Below are positions 6,842 to 14,765 of a stretch of DNA of 26,666 bases, one piece after another (position 1 is the stretch's first letter; each line of letters begins with the position of its first letter). Source of the stretch: Treponema sp. UBA3649 (GTDB taxonomy: Bacteria > Spirochaetota > Spirochaetia > Treponematales > Treponemataceae); contig DFKI01000186.1 of NCBI GenBank assembly GCA_002373325.1, positions 1-26,666 on the forward strand, read 5' to 3'. Under the pieces are notes generated by a model that searched no databases, was not told the origin of the DNA, and saw only the letters and a list, made by a program, of their open reading frames with translations. The position numbers and the translations under genes are program-made.

Positions 6842-7894
6842 TTAGTTGCCAGCATTTGAAGCAGAATCTTCGTTCAAAGTAGCTGTGAAAGCATCCTCTG
6901 TTGCCATCTTCTGCTTTTCGATGTAGCGGTTAACCTGCTTTACACCGAAGTGGTTCATCTCGTTAGCCTGGCGAGCAGCTTCCTTCTTTGTGATGATTCC
7001 CCAGAGGTCCTCATCATCAATGTCGCGGTCTGCTGTAAGAACTGCGAGGTCGTAGATAACCTTTACGTCCTTGAAGTAACCGATGAAGTCAGCTCCGATG
7101 TCGCGTGAGTCACGTGTCACCTGGAATCCGGCGAACTTCACATAAGGAATTCCACGGGGATAAATCGGGTAAACGCGAATCTCACGTGTGCGAACCTCTG
7201 TGATGTAGTTCGGATTGTTCCACTGGAGTGTCTTCCAACCGTCAAAGAGCAGGCTGCCCATGAAGTAGCGGCGCTCGATGCCATCTTGATCCTTGAGAAG
7301 GACATAGAGCTGGTGGGGGAAGTTCATTCCCATGGTTGTGCAGGAAATAGATTTGATTGTTCCAACGTTGCGGATCAGACCATATCCATCCTCGAACAGG
7401 TACTTGCCCTTGTTCTCTTCAGAAGGCTCCTGGCGGTCTCCGTTTGCATCAGCCTCAGCCAAGGGCTCATAAGCCTGAATCTCGAAGGGAGGAACGATCT
7501 TGGCGTTTGCATTGTTGTTCCAAGTCGGGAACAAAATACGTACACCCATGACCTCTTCGCCTACGAAAGGCTGATCACCTCTCTTGACCTCAGCGGCGAC
7601 AACCTGAGAAAGTGCCACGGACTGAACGTTTCTTGCAGAAGAGTTCAACACGACTTCCCAGTTTGGCAGAGCCAAAGATGTTTTCATAAGTGACTTCTGT
7701 TCGCCAGTAAATGTTGCACCGGCAGCGACAGAATAATCCATAACAGTTCTACTGTTCTCCTGAGCCTGTCCCTCTTCATTCTCAAGGATATCAGCCTTCA
7801 ACAATGAAAAATCGATGAGTGTTGATTCCTTTGCGAATCCGAAAGTTCCTGCCAGAAGCGCAGCAGCGGCAGTTAAAACTAAAGTCCTCTTCAT
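6842..7894 (-). CDS. flaA: Flagellar filament outer layer (sheath) protein FlaA
   Basis: Structural protein of the periplasmic flagella of spirochaetes; FlaA coats or shapes the FlaB filament core in the periplasm. The 350-residue precursor starts with a signal peptide, MKRTLVLTAAAALLAGTFGFA with cleavage near A21/K22. Family-typical segments include GVRILFPTWNNNANAKIVPP and PFEIQAYEP, then GLIRNVGTIKSISCTTMGMN, YVLLKDQDG, RYFMGSLLFDGWKTLQWNNP, REIRVYPIYPRGIPYVKFAG and FIGYFKDVKVIYD. The C-terminus carries a charged helical tail (KKEAARQANEMNHFGVKQVN) as in Treponema FlaA. ATG at 7894 has AAGGAG six bases upstream. It is a single-gene unit with a strong promoter and strong terminator, fitting an abundant structural protein. 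It sits close to the nonulosonate operon that may glycosylate flagellins, but nothing in the sequence links FlaA itself to glycosylation. Confidence 0.97.
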   Translation of the reverse strand: MKRTLVLTAAAALLAGTFGFAKESTLIDFSLLKADILENEEGQAQENSRTVMDYSVAAGATFTGEQKSLMKTSLALPNWEVVLNSSARNVQSVALSQVVAAEVKRGDQPFVGEEVMGVRILFPTWNNNANAKIVPPFEIQAYEPLAEADANGDRQEPSEENKGKYLFEDGYGLIRNVGTIKSISCTTMGMNFPHQLYVLLKDQDGIERRYFMGSLLFDGWKTLQWNNPNYITEVRTREIRVYPIYPRGIPYVKFAGFQVTRDSRDIGADFIGYFKDVKVIYDLAVLTADRDIDDEDLWGIITKKEAARQANEMNHFGVKQVNRYIEKQKMATEDAFTATLNEDSASNAGN

Positions 7895-7939
7895 TCGAAG
7901 CTCCTTTTTTTACACTTTTGATGTAGCCTTGTTAGTAAT

Positions 7940-7968
7940 AGTATCTATTAAGATTGCTTTTTTGTCAA
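7940..7968 (-). promoter_or_regulatory. Promoter of flaA
   Basis: On the - strand perfect TTGACA (7963-7968), 17-bp spacer and GATACT (7940-7945): sigma-70 type rather than a flagellar sigma-28 type. The predicted leader is about 40 bases. Confidence 0.82.
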
Positions 7969-8044
7969 CGTTTTTTTTCATCAATTTATCAATTTTTTTG
8001 ATAAAAGATGACCGGGAGACAGATGTTTCCCATGGTTGCAAAAA

Positions 8045-8572
8045 TCAGCTTTCCGCATAAACACTCTTACCATCGATGTACACCAAAACAGTGTTTATTT
8101 TTGTGAATTTCTTCACAATATTCACTTTTAATAATTCGATGCCCGTTTCTATATCAGCACTCTCCTTATTGGCAGAAAGTGCCTCACCGCTCAACCCCAC
8201 ATAGAGAGTATCGCCCTCAAGCGTACAGAACTCAGCTCTGGTTCCCCTGGCAAACAAAGGCTTGTACCTGTTGGTCATGGGTCCAAGAAGCAGCTCGTCC
8301 ACAAAAAAAGCCACATCCCCCTGAATCGGGTCCTTCGGCAGATAACGGACCTCGGTGCAGACATCATCGGTACCGAAAGACGTGAAGTACATGACCGCAC
8401 GGCTCCTGTCCGTCCTAAGACGAACAAACGATACACAAGCACTGCCCGCAAGCAAAACCAGCGACAAAACTATAACGGCTACATTGACCTTTTTCACTTT
8501 CCGCTCCTGTTTCCCAGACATCAACTTGAAACCGATGATGTCATCATTGATTTCATCCCGGATTTCAGTCAA
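8045..8572 (-). CDS. Membrane-anchored GerMN-domain protein
   Basis: 175-residue protein. Residues 1-27 are charged and cytoplasmic, VNVAVIVLSLVLLAGSACVSFV (about 29-50) is one membrane segment, and the rest is a GerMN domain: YFTSFGTDDVCTEVRYLP, FFVDELLLGPMTNRYKPLF, LYVGLSGEAL, IELLKVNIVKKFTKINTVLV. GerMN domains occur in sporulation/germination proteins but also in non-sporulating bacteria beside cell-wall amidases, as here. The chosen start is the TTG at 8572, which lies inside the end of the amidase gene (TTGACTGA, overlap of eight bases), suggesting translational coupling. An ATG at 8521 is the alternative but would leave a much shorter cytoplasmic part. It probably works with the amidase in peptidoglycan remodelling; that is inference from position. 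I see no clear terminator after it. Confidence 0.85.
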   Translation of the reverse strand: MTEIRDEINDDIIGFKLMSGKQERKVKKVNVAVIVLSLVLLAGSACVSFVRLRTDRSRAVMYFTSFGTDDVCTEVRYLPKDPIQGDVAFFVDELLLGPMTNRYKPLFARGTRAEFCTLEGDTLYVGLSGEALSANKESADIETGIELLKVNIVKKFTKINTVLVYIDGKSVYAES

Positions 8573-9608
8573 CTCCGGTAAATCCCTGGGAACGTTCGAA
8601 ATGGCTTACAAAAGCCTGCAGTCCATTATATATCCCAACGGCGATTTTGTTCAAGTAGTCATCATCCATCAGGAGTTTTGCCTCATTCTCATTGGATACG
8701 AATCCCGTCTCCACAAGAACGCTCGGCATCTTGGAATTCTTCACCACAAACCACTCCTCTTCTTTCAGACCCCGGGATTTACTCAGATTTCCCACCTGAG
8801 CCCCGATTCCGTCAAGAATGAACTTGGCTATGAGAATGGATTCCGTAGTATACTCTTCTTCCAGCAAGTCGTTCAGCATGGACTGGACATCTTTGTCGTC
8901 CGATACCTGCCTGTCCAAAACCTGTCTCCTGTAGTCCGGCGACAAATACCAGACTTCATAACCGGAGGCACTTTTGTCAAGGCTTGAATTGACGTGTATG
9001 GAAACATAAAGTATAGCCTCATTTTCACGCAGCTTTATGGAGTTGGCGATTTCCGTCCTCTCCTCCAGCTTCAAATAAACGTCGGTGTCACGGGTCATCA
9101 GAATCTGCTTGTCGGGATATGCCTTTTTGAGGTAGTCCCTGAGTTTCAGACCGATATCCAAACAGATGTCCTTTTCGCGGAGCTTTATCTTTTTTCCGCC
9201 GACATCAACCTCACCGCTCGCCCCCGGGTCTTTTCCTCCATGTCCGGGATCTATCAAAATGACTCCAACCCTGTACTGGGGAGCCACATCCTCTGCACCG
9301 AAAAATTTCTCGACGTGGGACGCAAACTCAGAGCTCACCAAAAGATTTCCGCCCTCAACACGTGGAGAATCCAGCTCAACAAGCGACTTGAAATCCTCCA
9401 GCACAAAAGCATCGCCTACCTTAAAAGAAATCCGATGCCCGTCCTTCTCCAAAAGTCCGTTTCTAGAAAGCGAATCCCAGTAAATCATTATCCCTGATTT
9501 TTCCGCAAGAGACGTAAGATTTACATCCTGGGCAAAAATCATGCCGGAAATGAGAATCATAAAAAATGCCGAGAGAACAACTCTCTTTTTCATCAGCAGC
9601 CGGTTCAC
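8565..9608 (-). CDS. Secreted N-acetylmuramoyl-L-alanine amidase (Amidase_3)
   Basis: Predicted zinc amidase that cuts the bond between N-acetylmuramic acid and L-alanine in peptidoglycan, acting in the periplasm. A signal peptide (MKKRVVLSAFFMILISGMIFA) is followed by a ~80-residue domain resembling the copper-amine-oxidase-like stalk domain (ISFKVGDAFVLEDF, EGGNLLVSSEFASHV), then the catalytic domain: ILIDPGHGGKDPGA with zinc ligand H123, LREKDICL with E145, VSIHVNSS with H205, and SVLVETGFVSNENEA with the catalytic glutamate near residue 310. All expected catalytic residues are present. The start is uncertain: GTG at 9608 (used here) or ATG at 9593, which gives the more usual MKKR start; neither has a good Shine-Dalgarno. 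It lies 35 bp after the ATP-grasp gene and overlaps the GerMN gene, so it may be transcribed with both. Confidence 0.92.
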   Translation of the reverse strand: MNRLLMKKRVVLSAFFMILISGMIFAQDVNLTSLAEKSGIMIYWDSLSRNGLLEKDGHRISFKVGDAFVLEDFKSLVELDSPRVEGGNLLVSSEFASHVEKFFGAEDVAPQYRVGVILIDPGHGGKDPGASGEVDVGGKKIKLREKDICLDIGLKLRDYLKKAYPDKQILMTRDTDVYLKLEERTEIANSIKLRENEAILYVSIHVNSSLDKSASGYEVWYLSPDYRRQVLDRQVSDDKDVQSMLNDLLEEEYTTESILIAKFILDGIGAQVGNLSKSRGLKEEEWFVVKNSKMPSVLVETGFVSNENEAKLLMDDDYLNKIAVGIYNGLQAFVSHFERSQGFTGVD

Positions 9609-9643
9609 TTTCTAAACGTCAAGTTCCTTCTATAATATAGCGT

Positions 9644-11269
9644 CTACCAGCGCTCCCTTTTCTGCGATTTGCAGTCCGCAAAATAGAGTATGCCCTGAAT
9701 GCCGCCGCGTACCAGAATCCTCCAGAACTGAGCCGCATCCATTTCAGGGTGTCCGGGACAGATTTCATCAAAAAGCAAAAGAGTCTTTCTGATGCTCCTA
9801 TGATTCCAGTCCTTCAGATTATCGGCATATTTTTCCATACAGATAGGAATTTTTTTCGCGGCTTTTTCATCCTGCAAAATCATCCCCATTTTTCCAGTCT
9901 CATCCATAAGCTCGCCGAAGATTTTCTCATCCAGCTCAAAGGCATCCGGTGGGAATTTGTCCTCGCTTTTCAAACACTCGCCGGAAAGAAATCGCTCGGT
10001 CTCGGAATTATCGCACTCAAGTCGAAGCACCACATTGGAAACTGCATCCTCAGCCGACTCCACCGCAAGATTTTTTTTCTCGGAGACGGAAATGAAATTG
10101 CCGCATTTTTCCACATTGTTTCTCGGAAAATCCACCGTATCAGAAACGCGGGACCTGATGAAGGCATTTTTCACGAAGGGTCCTTCCCTGGCCTCATCCA
10201 GTCCGTTGATTTCAGAGACTTTTCCTGGAATGGAAATCCATGCCCTTTCCGCACTTGTCTTCACGCACGGCAGATTGTAAATTTCAAACGGAGCGTCATC
10301 AACCGGAAGCCTTACTCTTTTTTCAAGGAGCGTCCCAGGTTCCTTACCCAGCGCAATCAGCATGGCCTCCTTCGTAAGATTGATTCCAGACGCATAAGGA
10401 TAAGTCCATCCTGACATGTATCCGCCGGAAAGACGAGCCGCAATCTCACCGATCATGGGTCCCTTTGAAGTGTATTTGATGTCAGCCTTCGCAACGCCCG
10501 ATGTGAGTCCGAGAGACTTGATTCCTTCTGCAAAAGTTTTAATGAGCTCAATCTTCATTTTTTCATCAACTGACGTGGGCATGGTGTGTCCGGTCTCAAT
10601 GAAATACGGCTCATAAAAAATGTGTCGGTCGGCGAATCCCGTGATTGTCAAAGTTCCGTTCCAGACAATCGAGTCGATGGAAAACTCAGGGCCCTCCATG
10701 TAGTCCTCAAGGATTGCGCATCCGCTTCTTGAAAATCTTACGGCATCCTCCACGGCAGGAAGAAATTCATCGCGACATCTTATGAGACGGCAGCCCCTCG
10801 CACCCATGTTGTCAACCGGCTTAACCACTTTCGGAAAAGACATGCTTCCAAGAACCTCGGGCGCAAGGAGGGATGCAATCTGCGTACTGTGGATTTTCTG
10901 GAATGAAGGTGACGGTACGGATGATTTTTCAAAGCAAGCCCTCATCCTGATTTTGTTGCTTGCGTTAAGGGCAGCCTCATAGGAGTGCGCGTTCAATCCG
11001 CATTTTTCAGCGACATAAGAAACGGACGCGGAGAAATCAGTTCCAGCCGTAAACACAGCGGCAAGATTTTTTCCCATGGATTTTGCAAGCGCCACAAGGG
11101 ATTCCTTATCCTTCAAATCAACGCCCTCGAATCTGTCGGCAAAGGGAACGCATACCGCATTCGGATTCGCATCCACGACAAGGGTTTTGTATCCAAGCTC
11201 ACGGGCAGCCTCGATGGAAGGTCTCTGCATCAAGCCGGCTCCCAAAATCAGAATATAAGAATCTTCCAT
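9644..11269 (-). CDS. ATP-grasp ligase, probable carboxylate-amine ligase of the sugar operon
   Basis: 541-residue cytoplasmic enzyme. Residues 1-110 form the pre-ATP-grasp Rossmann-like domain (YILILGAGLMQRPSIEAARE, LVVDANPNAV, AAVFTAGTDFSASVSYVAE). Residues ~115-310 form the ATP-grasp fold: FPKVVKPVDNMGARGCRLI with the nucleotide-binding lysine, CAILEDYMEGPEFSID, VAKADIKYT, MIGEIAARLSGGYMSGW. The family joins a carboxylate to an amine or thiol through an acyl phosphate. The C-terminal ~200 residues (after LPCVKTSAERAWISIPGK) do not match a domain I recognise. It starts 21 bp after the trifunctional gene with the same direction, so it belongs to the nonulosonate operon. A plausible job is adding an amino acid or other acyl group to an amino group of the sugar; the substrate is not visible in the sequence. 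Confidence 0.85.
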   Translation of the reverse strand: MEDSYILILGAGLMQRPSIEAARELGYKTLVVDANPNAVCVPFADRFEGVDLKDKESLVALAKSMGKNLAAVFTAGTDFSASVSYVAEKCGLNAHSYEAALNASNKIRMRACFEKSSVPSPSFQKIHSTQIASLLAPEVLGSMSFPKVVKPVDNMGARGCRLIRCRDEFLPAVEDAVRFSRSGCAILEDYMEGPEFSIDSIVWNGTLTITGFADRHIFYEPYFIETGHTMPTSVDEKMKIELIKTFAEGIKSLGLTSGVAKADIKYTSKGPMIGEIAARLSGGYMSGWTYPYASGINLTKEAMLIALGKEPGTLLEKRVRLPVDDAPFEIYNLPCVKTSAERAWISIPGKVSEINGLDEAREGPFVKNAFIRSRVSDTVDFPRNNVEKCGNFISVSEKKNLAVESAEDAVSNVVLRLECDNSETERFLSGECLKSEDKFPPDAFELDEKIFGELMDETGKMGMILQDEKAAKKIPICMEKYADNLKDWNHRSIRKTLLLFDEICPGHPEMDAAQFWRILVRGGIQGILYFADCKSQKRERW

Positions 11270-11290
11270 AATATCACCATCCTTTGTGTT

Positions 11291-13789
11291 TCACTTTATC
11301 TTCTTGCAGTAAACCTCGAAAGTGTCTCCGAGCTTCAACATCTTGCTGGCGGACTCAAGGAATTTGAACTGGAAGTTTTCTTTTGTCCAGCCGTTTTTTT
11401 TTGCAATCGGGAAACGCTCCGGGTGGATTCCGGTAGGCACGATGCGGCAAACCTTAAACCCATATTTTCTGAGGATTGAATCAGAGCGCGAAGGTTCCCA
11501 CAATGTGTAGTGATCTGAGGGGCTCTGCTCGAAGAAAGTCTGAGTGTTGTATCTTCCGCTCACACCGGATGCAGAGGGAGTGCTGAATGCAAACACACCG
11601 CCCTTTTTTACTATGCGGGAAACAGCCTCAAGCACGGCGTCAAGATTTTGGAAATGCTCGATGACATACCACATTGTAACGGCGTCAAAAGTTTCAATTC
11701 CGAACTCCGACGCGAAATCAACATTCGGAAAGGATGCGCATAGAGCCGGAAAATGCAATGTGTTCTTCACGTAATCCACGGCTGCCTGAGCGACATCAAG
11801 TCCATAGACCTGCCATCCCGCATCACTCGCAGCGTCAAGGAAGGGTCCTAATGCACAACCGATGTCAAGAATTGTGGGCGTGACGGCAGAATGTGAGTGA
11901 TGGAAAATCATGTCGATGCATCCCGTGCGTCTCACTCCCTGGGCTTTAATCGTGGCAAAATCTTCCTCGTAAGTTTTTCCGTACTGCTTCTCATAATCAT
12001 CATAGAAATAGTCGCGATTATATTTTGTCTGCTCCGACTGCACCGTCCACGACTGATACAGCATACCGCAGCTTTTGCAACGACGGAAAGTCCTCTCCTT
12101 GATTCTGGCGACCAAAGTGTCCTGGCCATCATTTTTTTTGCGGCAGATCGGACAAGAAAGTTTTTTACCCTCGCTCAACTCCGTTATGTATTCGCCAAGG
12201 GATTTTTCATTCGGCGTGATTTCCTTTTTGAAAAGTTTCTGAGGATTTTTTAATGCGTCGGCAAATCCCTGAGTTCCCATTTTATCCGGGGAAAGACAAA
12301 CGAATCCATATTTTTCGGAAAGCGTCTGATGAAGCAAAGTGGTCGGCAAAAGAAGAACGGCACAACCTGCTCCCGCAGCCTCGAACGCAGTGAATCCGTA
12401 ATGGGTTACAACCAAATCGTATTCGCAAAGTTTTTCCCGCAGATTTTTTATCGGTCCCGTCACCTTCACATTCTCGCAATTACATTCCCGGATTCTGTTT
12501 TCCATGTCGCAAACAAATTTTTCGTCGGAGCAAACCAAGGTGACATAAAGTCCGTTTTCGGAAAGGGATGTCGCAGCTGGAAAAGAAAGGGATGCGGGGT
12601 CCTCTCCTCCAAGCACAACGATTGCCGTATGAATTTTAAGACCGTCATCCAGATTTGATTTTTTCCTCTTTGGCATGGGGATAAAACCTGGCTCCACAAG
12701 ATTCACTCGTCGTCCGCTGCCGGCTGATGGGATGATGTCAAGAAGATAGTCCGCAAAATCAGTATCTGAGCATCCTTCGTCAAGGGAAATTACGCTCGCA
12801 GAAAAGTCGATTTTTTTTACGAAGGACTCGGGAGTCTGGAACAAATCCGTGATGACAAAATCATAATCGCCAGAAGAAGGAAGCTCACTTAAAATCTGGG
12901 AAGAGTCAAGTCCGTTTTTCTTAGCCTCATCAACAAGATCGGAACATTGCTCAAGGCTTGCGTTTTCAGGAATCAGTATGTCGGCAAAAAGCTCCGTCGC
13001 AAGATTCAGACACCTTCTCAGATGTCCCGTCCCATGTCCTTTTTCAACAGACGGAACGAAGATGATTCTTCTTTTGATTCCCGGATTTTTGAACGCGCTT
13101 ATGATCTCCTCGCAAGTAAAAGGTCCCTTTCCCTTTCTTTTTTCAGAAACCGACCTGTAGATTTTTTCTGCACGGATGAGGTCTGTGGCAGTGTCCACGG
13201 TTGTCCTTAGCTCGGGATAAAAATATCTTTCGGGTGCGTCTGCAAAAACGCATTTATACCTTTCCTGATGATTGTAGAGAGAAGGTCCCACGTGCTCATG
13301 GTCGTAAGGATCCCTCGTCGTAATCTTTGCCTCAAGGAGGGATGCGGCACGAAGGATTTCCACACCGCTTCCATGAGGGAGTCCCTTGTAGGTGAGATAA
13401 TCAATCTGAGTGGAGGAATTTTTTTCTTTCCAGAGATTTAGCAAATCAGTGGCGGCCTCGTAAAAAAGATAGGGATTGTCCGCAGTCGCCCTGACCACAA
13501 CATCGGCACCGCTTATGTCAATCACGTCACAGAATCGGTCAAGGACATCCTCAAGAGATCCAGCGTAGATTTCATATCCGCTTTTTTTTGCGATTTCGGA
13601 AAGAGCATTCTCACTGTCCCTGTCGGTCGCAAGATAGTATGAATCCGCCGGAACTTTTTTCATGGCATCAAGAGCCCACTGCAGGATGCTTTTTTCACCG
13701 ATCGTCTTCAAAGCCTTTTTCGGAAGTCTGTTCGACGAGAGCCTGCACTGAACAACAACTGCGACACGTTCTTTATTTTTTCTTTCCAT
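11291..13789 (-). CDS. Trifunctional SpsF cytidylyltransferase / PseG-like / SAM methyltransferase protein
   Basis: 832-residue fusion of three enzymes. (1) Residues 1-240: SpsF/CMP-nonulosonate cytidylyltransferase fold, with VVVQCRLSSNRLPKKALK, ATDRDSENALSEIA, VVVRATADNPYL and TTVDTATDLIRAEKIY. (2) About 242-535: PseG-like GT-B fold, with VEKGHGTGHLRRCLNLA, DYDFVITD, VISLDEGCSD, IVVLGGEDPASLS and VVTHYGFTAFEAAGAGCAVL. PseG removes UDP from the UDP-sugar precursor before NeuB/PseI acts. (3) About 545-832: zinc ribbon (CPIC...CKSC) and a class I SAM methyltransferase, with ILDIGCALGPFLDAASDAGW, VYGLDVAQ, FDAVTMWYVIEHFQN and GGVFAFSTPS. The ATG at 13789 has AGAAGGA seven bases upstream; the frame is open to 13831 but that extension overlaps the glycosyltransferase gene. 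No frameshift was needed, so the fusion is genuine. The methyltransferase target, sugar or acyl substituent, is unknown. Confidence 0.9.
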   Translation of the reverse strand: MERKNKERVAVVVQCRLSSNRLPKKALKTIGEKSILQWALDAMKKVPADSYYLATDRDSENALSEIAKKSGYEIYAGSLEDVLDRFCDVIDISGADVVVRATADNPYLFYEAATDLLNLWKEKNSSTQIDYLTYKGLPHGSGVEILRAASLLEAKITTRDPYDHEHVGPSLYNHQERYKCVFADAPERYFYPELRTTVDTATDLIRAEKIYRSVSEKRKGKGPFTCEEIISAFKNPGIKRRIIFVPSVEKGHGTGHLRRCLNLATELFADILIPENASLEQCSDLVDEAKKNGLDSSQILSELPSSGDYDFVITDLFQTPESFVKKIDFSASVISLDEGCSDTDFADYLLDIIPSAGSGRRVNLVEPGFIPMPKRKKSNLDDGLKIHTAIVVLGGEDPASLSFPAATSLSENGLYVTLVCSDEKFVCDMENRIRECNCENVKVTGPIKNLREKLCEYDLVVTHYGFTAFEAAGAGCAVLLLPTTLLHQTLSEKYGFVCLSPDKMGTQGFADALKNPQKLFKKEITPNEKSLGEYITELSEGKKLSCPICRKKNDGQDTLVARIKERTFRRCKSCGMLYQSWTVQSEQTKYNRDYFYDDYEKQYGKTYEEDFATIKAQGVRRTGCIDMIFHHSHSAVTPTILDIGCALGPFLDAASDAGWQVYGLDVAQAAVDYVKNTLHFPALCASFPNVDFASEFGIETFDAVTMWYVIEHFQNLDAVLEAVSRIVKKGGVFAFSTPSASGVSGRYNTQTFFEQSPSDHYTLWEPSRSDSILRKYGFKVCRIVPTGIHPERFPIAKKNGWTKENFQFKFLESASKMLKLGDTFEVYCKKIK

Positions 13790-13802
13790 AATACAATCCT
13801 TC

Positions 13803-14765
13803 TTAGTCCTCGACGGCTGCCCAACCTTCAATCAGGCGCACCGCATCCATCTTGAACCTGTATTTATTTTGGTCAGTCCATCTTCCTGCTGCCCTGAAAA
13901 GATTTATGGATTCCCTGAGCCCGCAACGGTTGGATTTTTTAAACGAGATAAAAGATGACAAGGGAATGTCAGCTTTTCCGTTTCTGTAGACCGGCAGAAG
14001 ATTCTTCAGATAAAAAAGCAGATATGATTTGTCCGTCGTCGTATTTTCCTCAGGCAGATTTCCGGAATAAGTGAAAGTGAGTCCCGTGTCGATTACGGTG
14101 CTCTCTCCCCAAAGCCATGAGCGCATGAACAAATCCAGTTTTTGCCAGTACGGTGATTTTATGGTGTAGTCCGCTCCTCCGAGCTGCATGAATTTTTCTC
14201 TGTTGTAGAATCCAGCCCAGTCGCACGCATAGAAAGTCCTGTTTCCGCTTGCCATTGATGAGGAAACGTCAAGGGAGAAAACTGCATTTTTCACAGTGGG
14301 TATGAAACGGATTGGAATGAGCTGCTGGGTATTTGTGACAAGCCTCGGACAAACGCAGAACTGATTCATCATAATGAGTTTTTCGGAAAGCTGAGATGGG
14401 AACCGGAATGCCTCAGTGCACATGTCATCCTGTACGACAAGCACATAATCATCCTCCGCCTCCGCCATGCCAAGGTTTATCATATCACCCGGAGTCACTG
14501 CCTCATGCGGTATCACAAACCGAACGCTGGGATACTGATGTGAAAGCTCGTCCAAATTCCGGCTTCTGTCATTCGACTCCACGCAGATTACGCTCTTGAA
14601 TCCATGACTCAGAATTTTTTCGAATATGAAATTCCTGTACTGATTTCCGCTTCGGTTCAGGATAACGCACGTGACAGGCATTGACACAGAATCATTCTTT
14701 TCACTTCCTCCGAGCACTGTTCGGTTTACGGCGCGCTGATTAAAAATTATAGGTATAGTATTCAT
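13803..14765 (-). CDS. Family 2-like (GT-A) glycosyltransferase
   Basis: 320-residue predicted glycosyltransferase. It opens with MPVTCVILNRSGNQYRNFIF typical of GT2 N-termini, then VICVESNDRSRNLDELS, AEAEDDYVLVVQDDM, where QDD takes the place of the DxD metal/nucleotide site, and a later DWAGFYNREKFMQLGGAD segment resembling the acceptor/ED region. No membrane segments are seen. I chose the ATG at 14765 because GGAG lies six bases upstream; it overlaps the spiro-SPASM gene by 26 bases, suggesting translational coupling. A longer frame begins at 14789 and an internal ATG (MPVTCV) is another possibility. It ends 13 bp before the trifunctional gene. In this operon it may transfer the activated nonulosonate to its carrier or protein; the substrate is inferred from context. 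Confidence 0.8.
   Translation of the reverse strand: MNTIPIIFNQRAVNRTVLGGSEKNDSVSMPVTCVILNRSGNQYRNFIFEKILSHGFKSVICVESNDRSRNLDELSHQYPSVRFVIPHEAVTPGDMINLGMAEAEDDYVLVVQDDMCTEAFRFPSQLSEKLIMMNQFCVCPRLVTNTQQLIPIRFIPTVKNAVFSLDVSSSMASGNRTFYACDWAGFYNREKFMQLGGADYTIKSPYWQKLDLFMRSWLWGESTVIDTGLTFTYSGNLPEENTTTDKSYLLFYLKNLLPVYRNGKADIPLSSFISFKKSNRCGLRESINLFRAAGRWTDQNKYRFKMDAVRLIEGWAAVED

Noticed and set aside
8012..8029. GGGAGACA...TGTTTCCC hairpin after the GerMN gene as terminator
   Set aside because: On the - strand the stem contains an A-C mismatch and only a weak T run follows.
8355..8987. 210-codon + strand frame over the GerMN and amidase genes
   Set aside because: It lies opposite two recognised genes and its translation lacks any domain pattern.
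9624..9637. TATATT/TATTAT box before the amidase gene as a promoter
   Set aside because: No -35 is found at 15-19 bp, and the amidase gene may be co-transcribed with the ATP-grasp gene only 35 bp away. Not excluded, but not supportable.
9749..10414. 221-codon + strand frame inside the ATP-grasp gene
   Set aside because: It is antisense to a gene with clear motifs, shows no recognisable domain and has no supported start.
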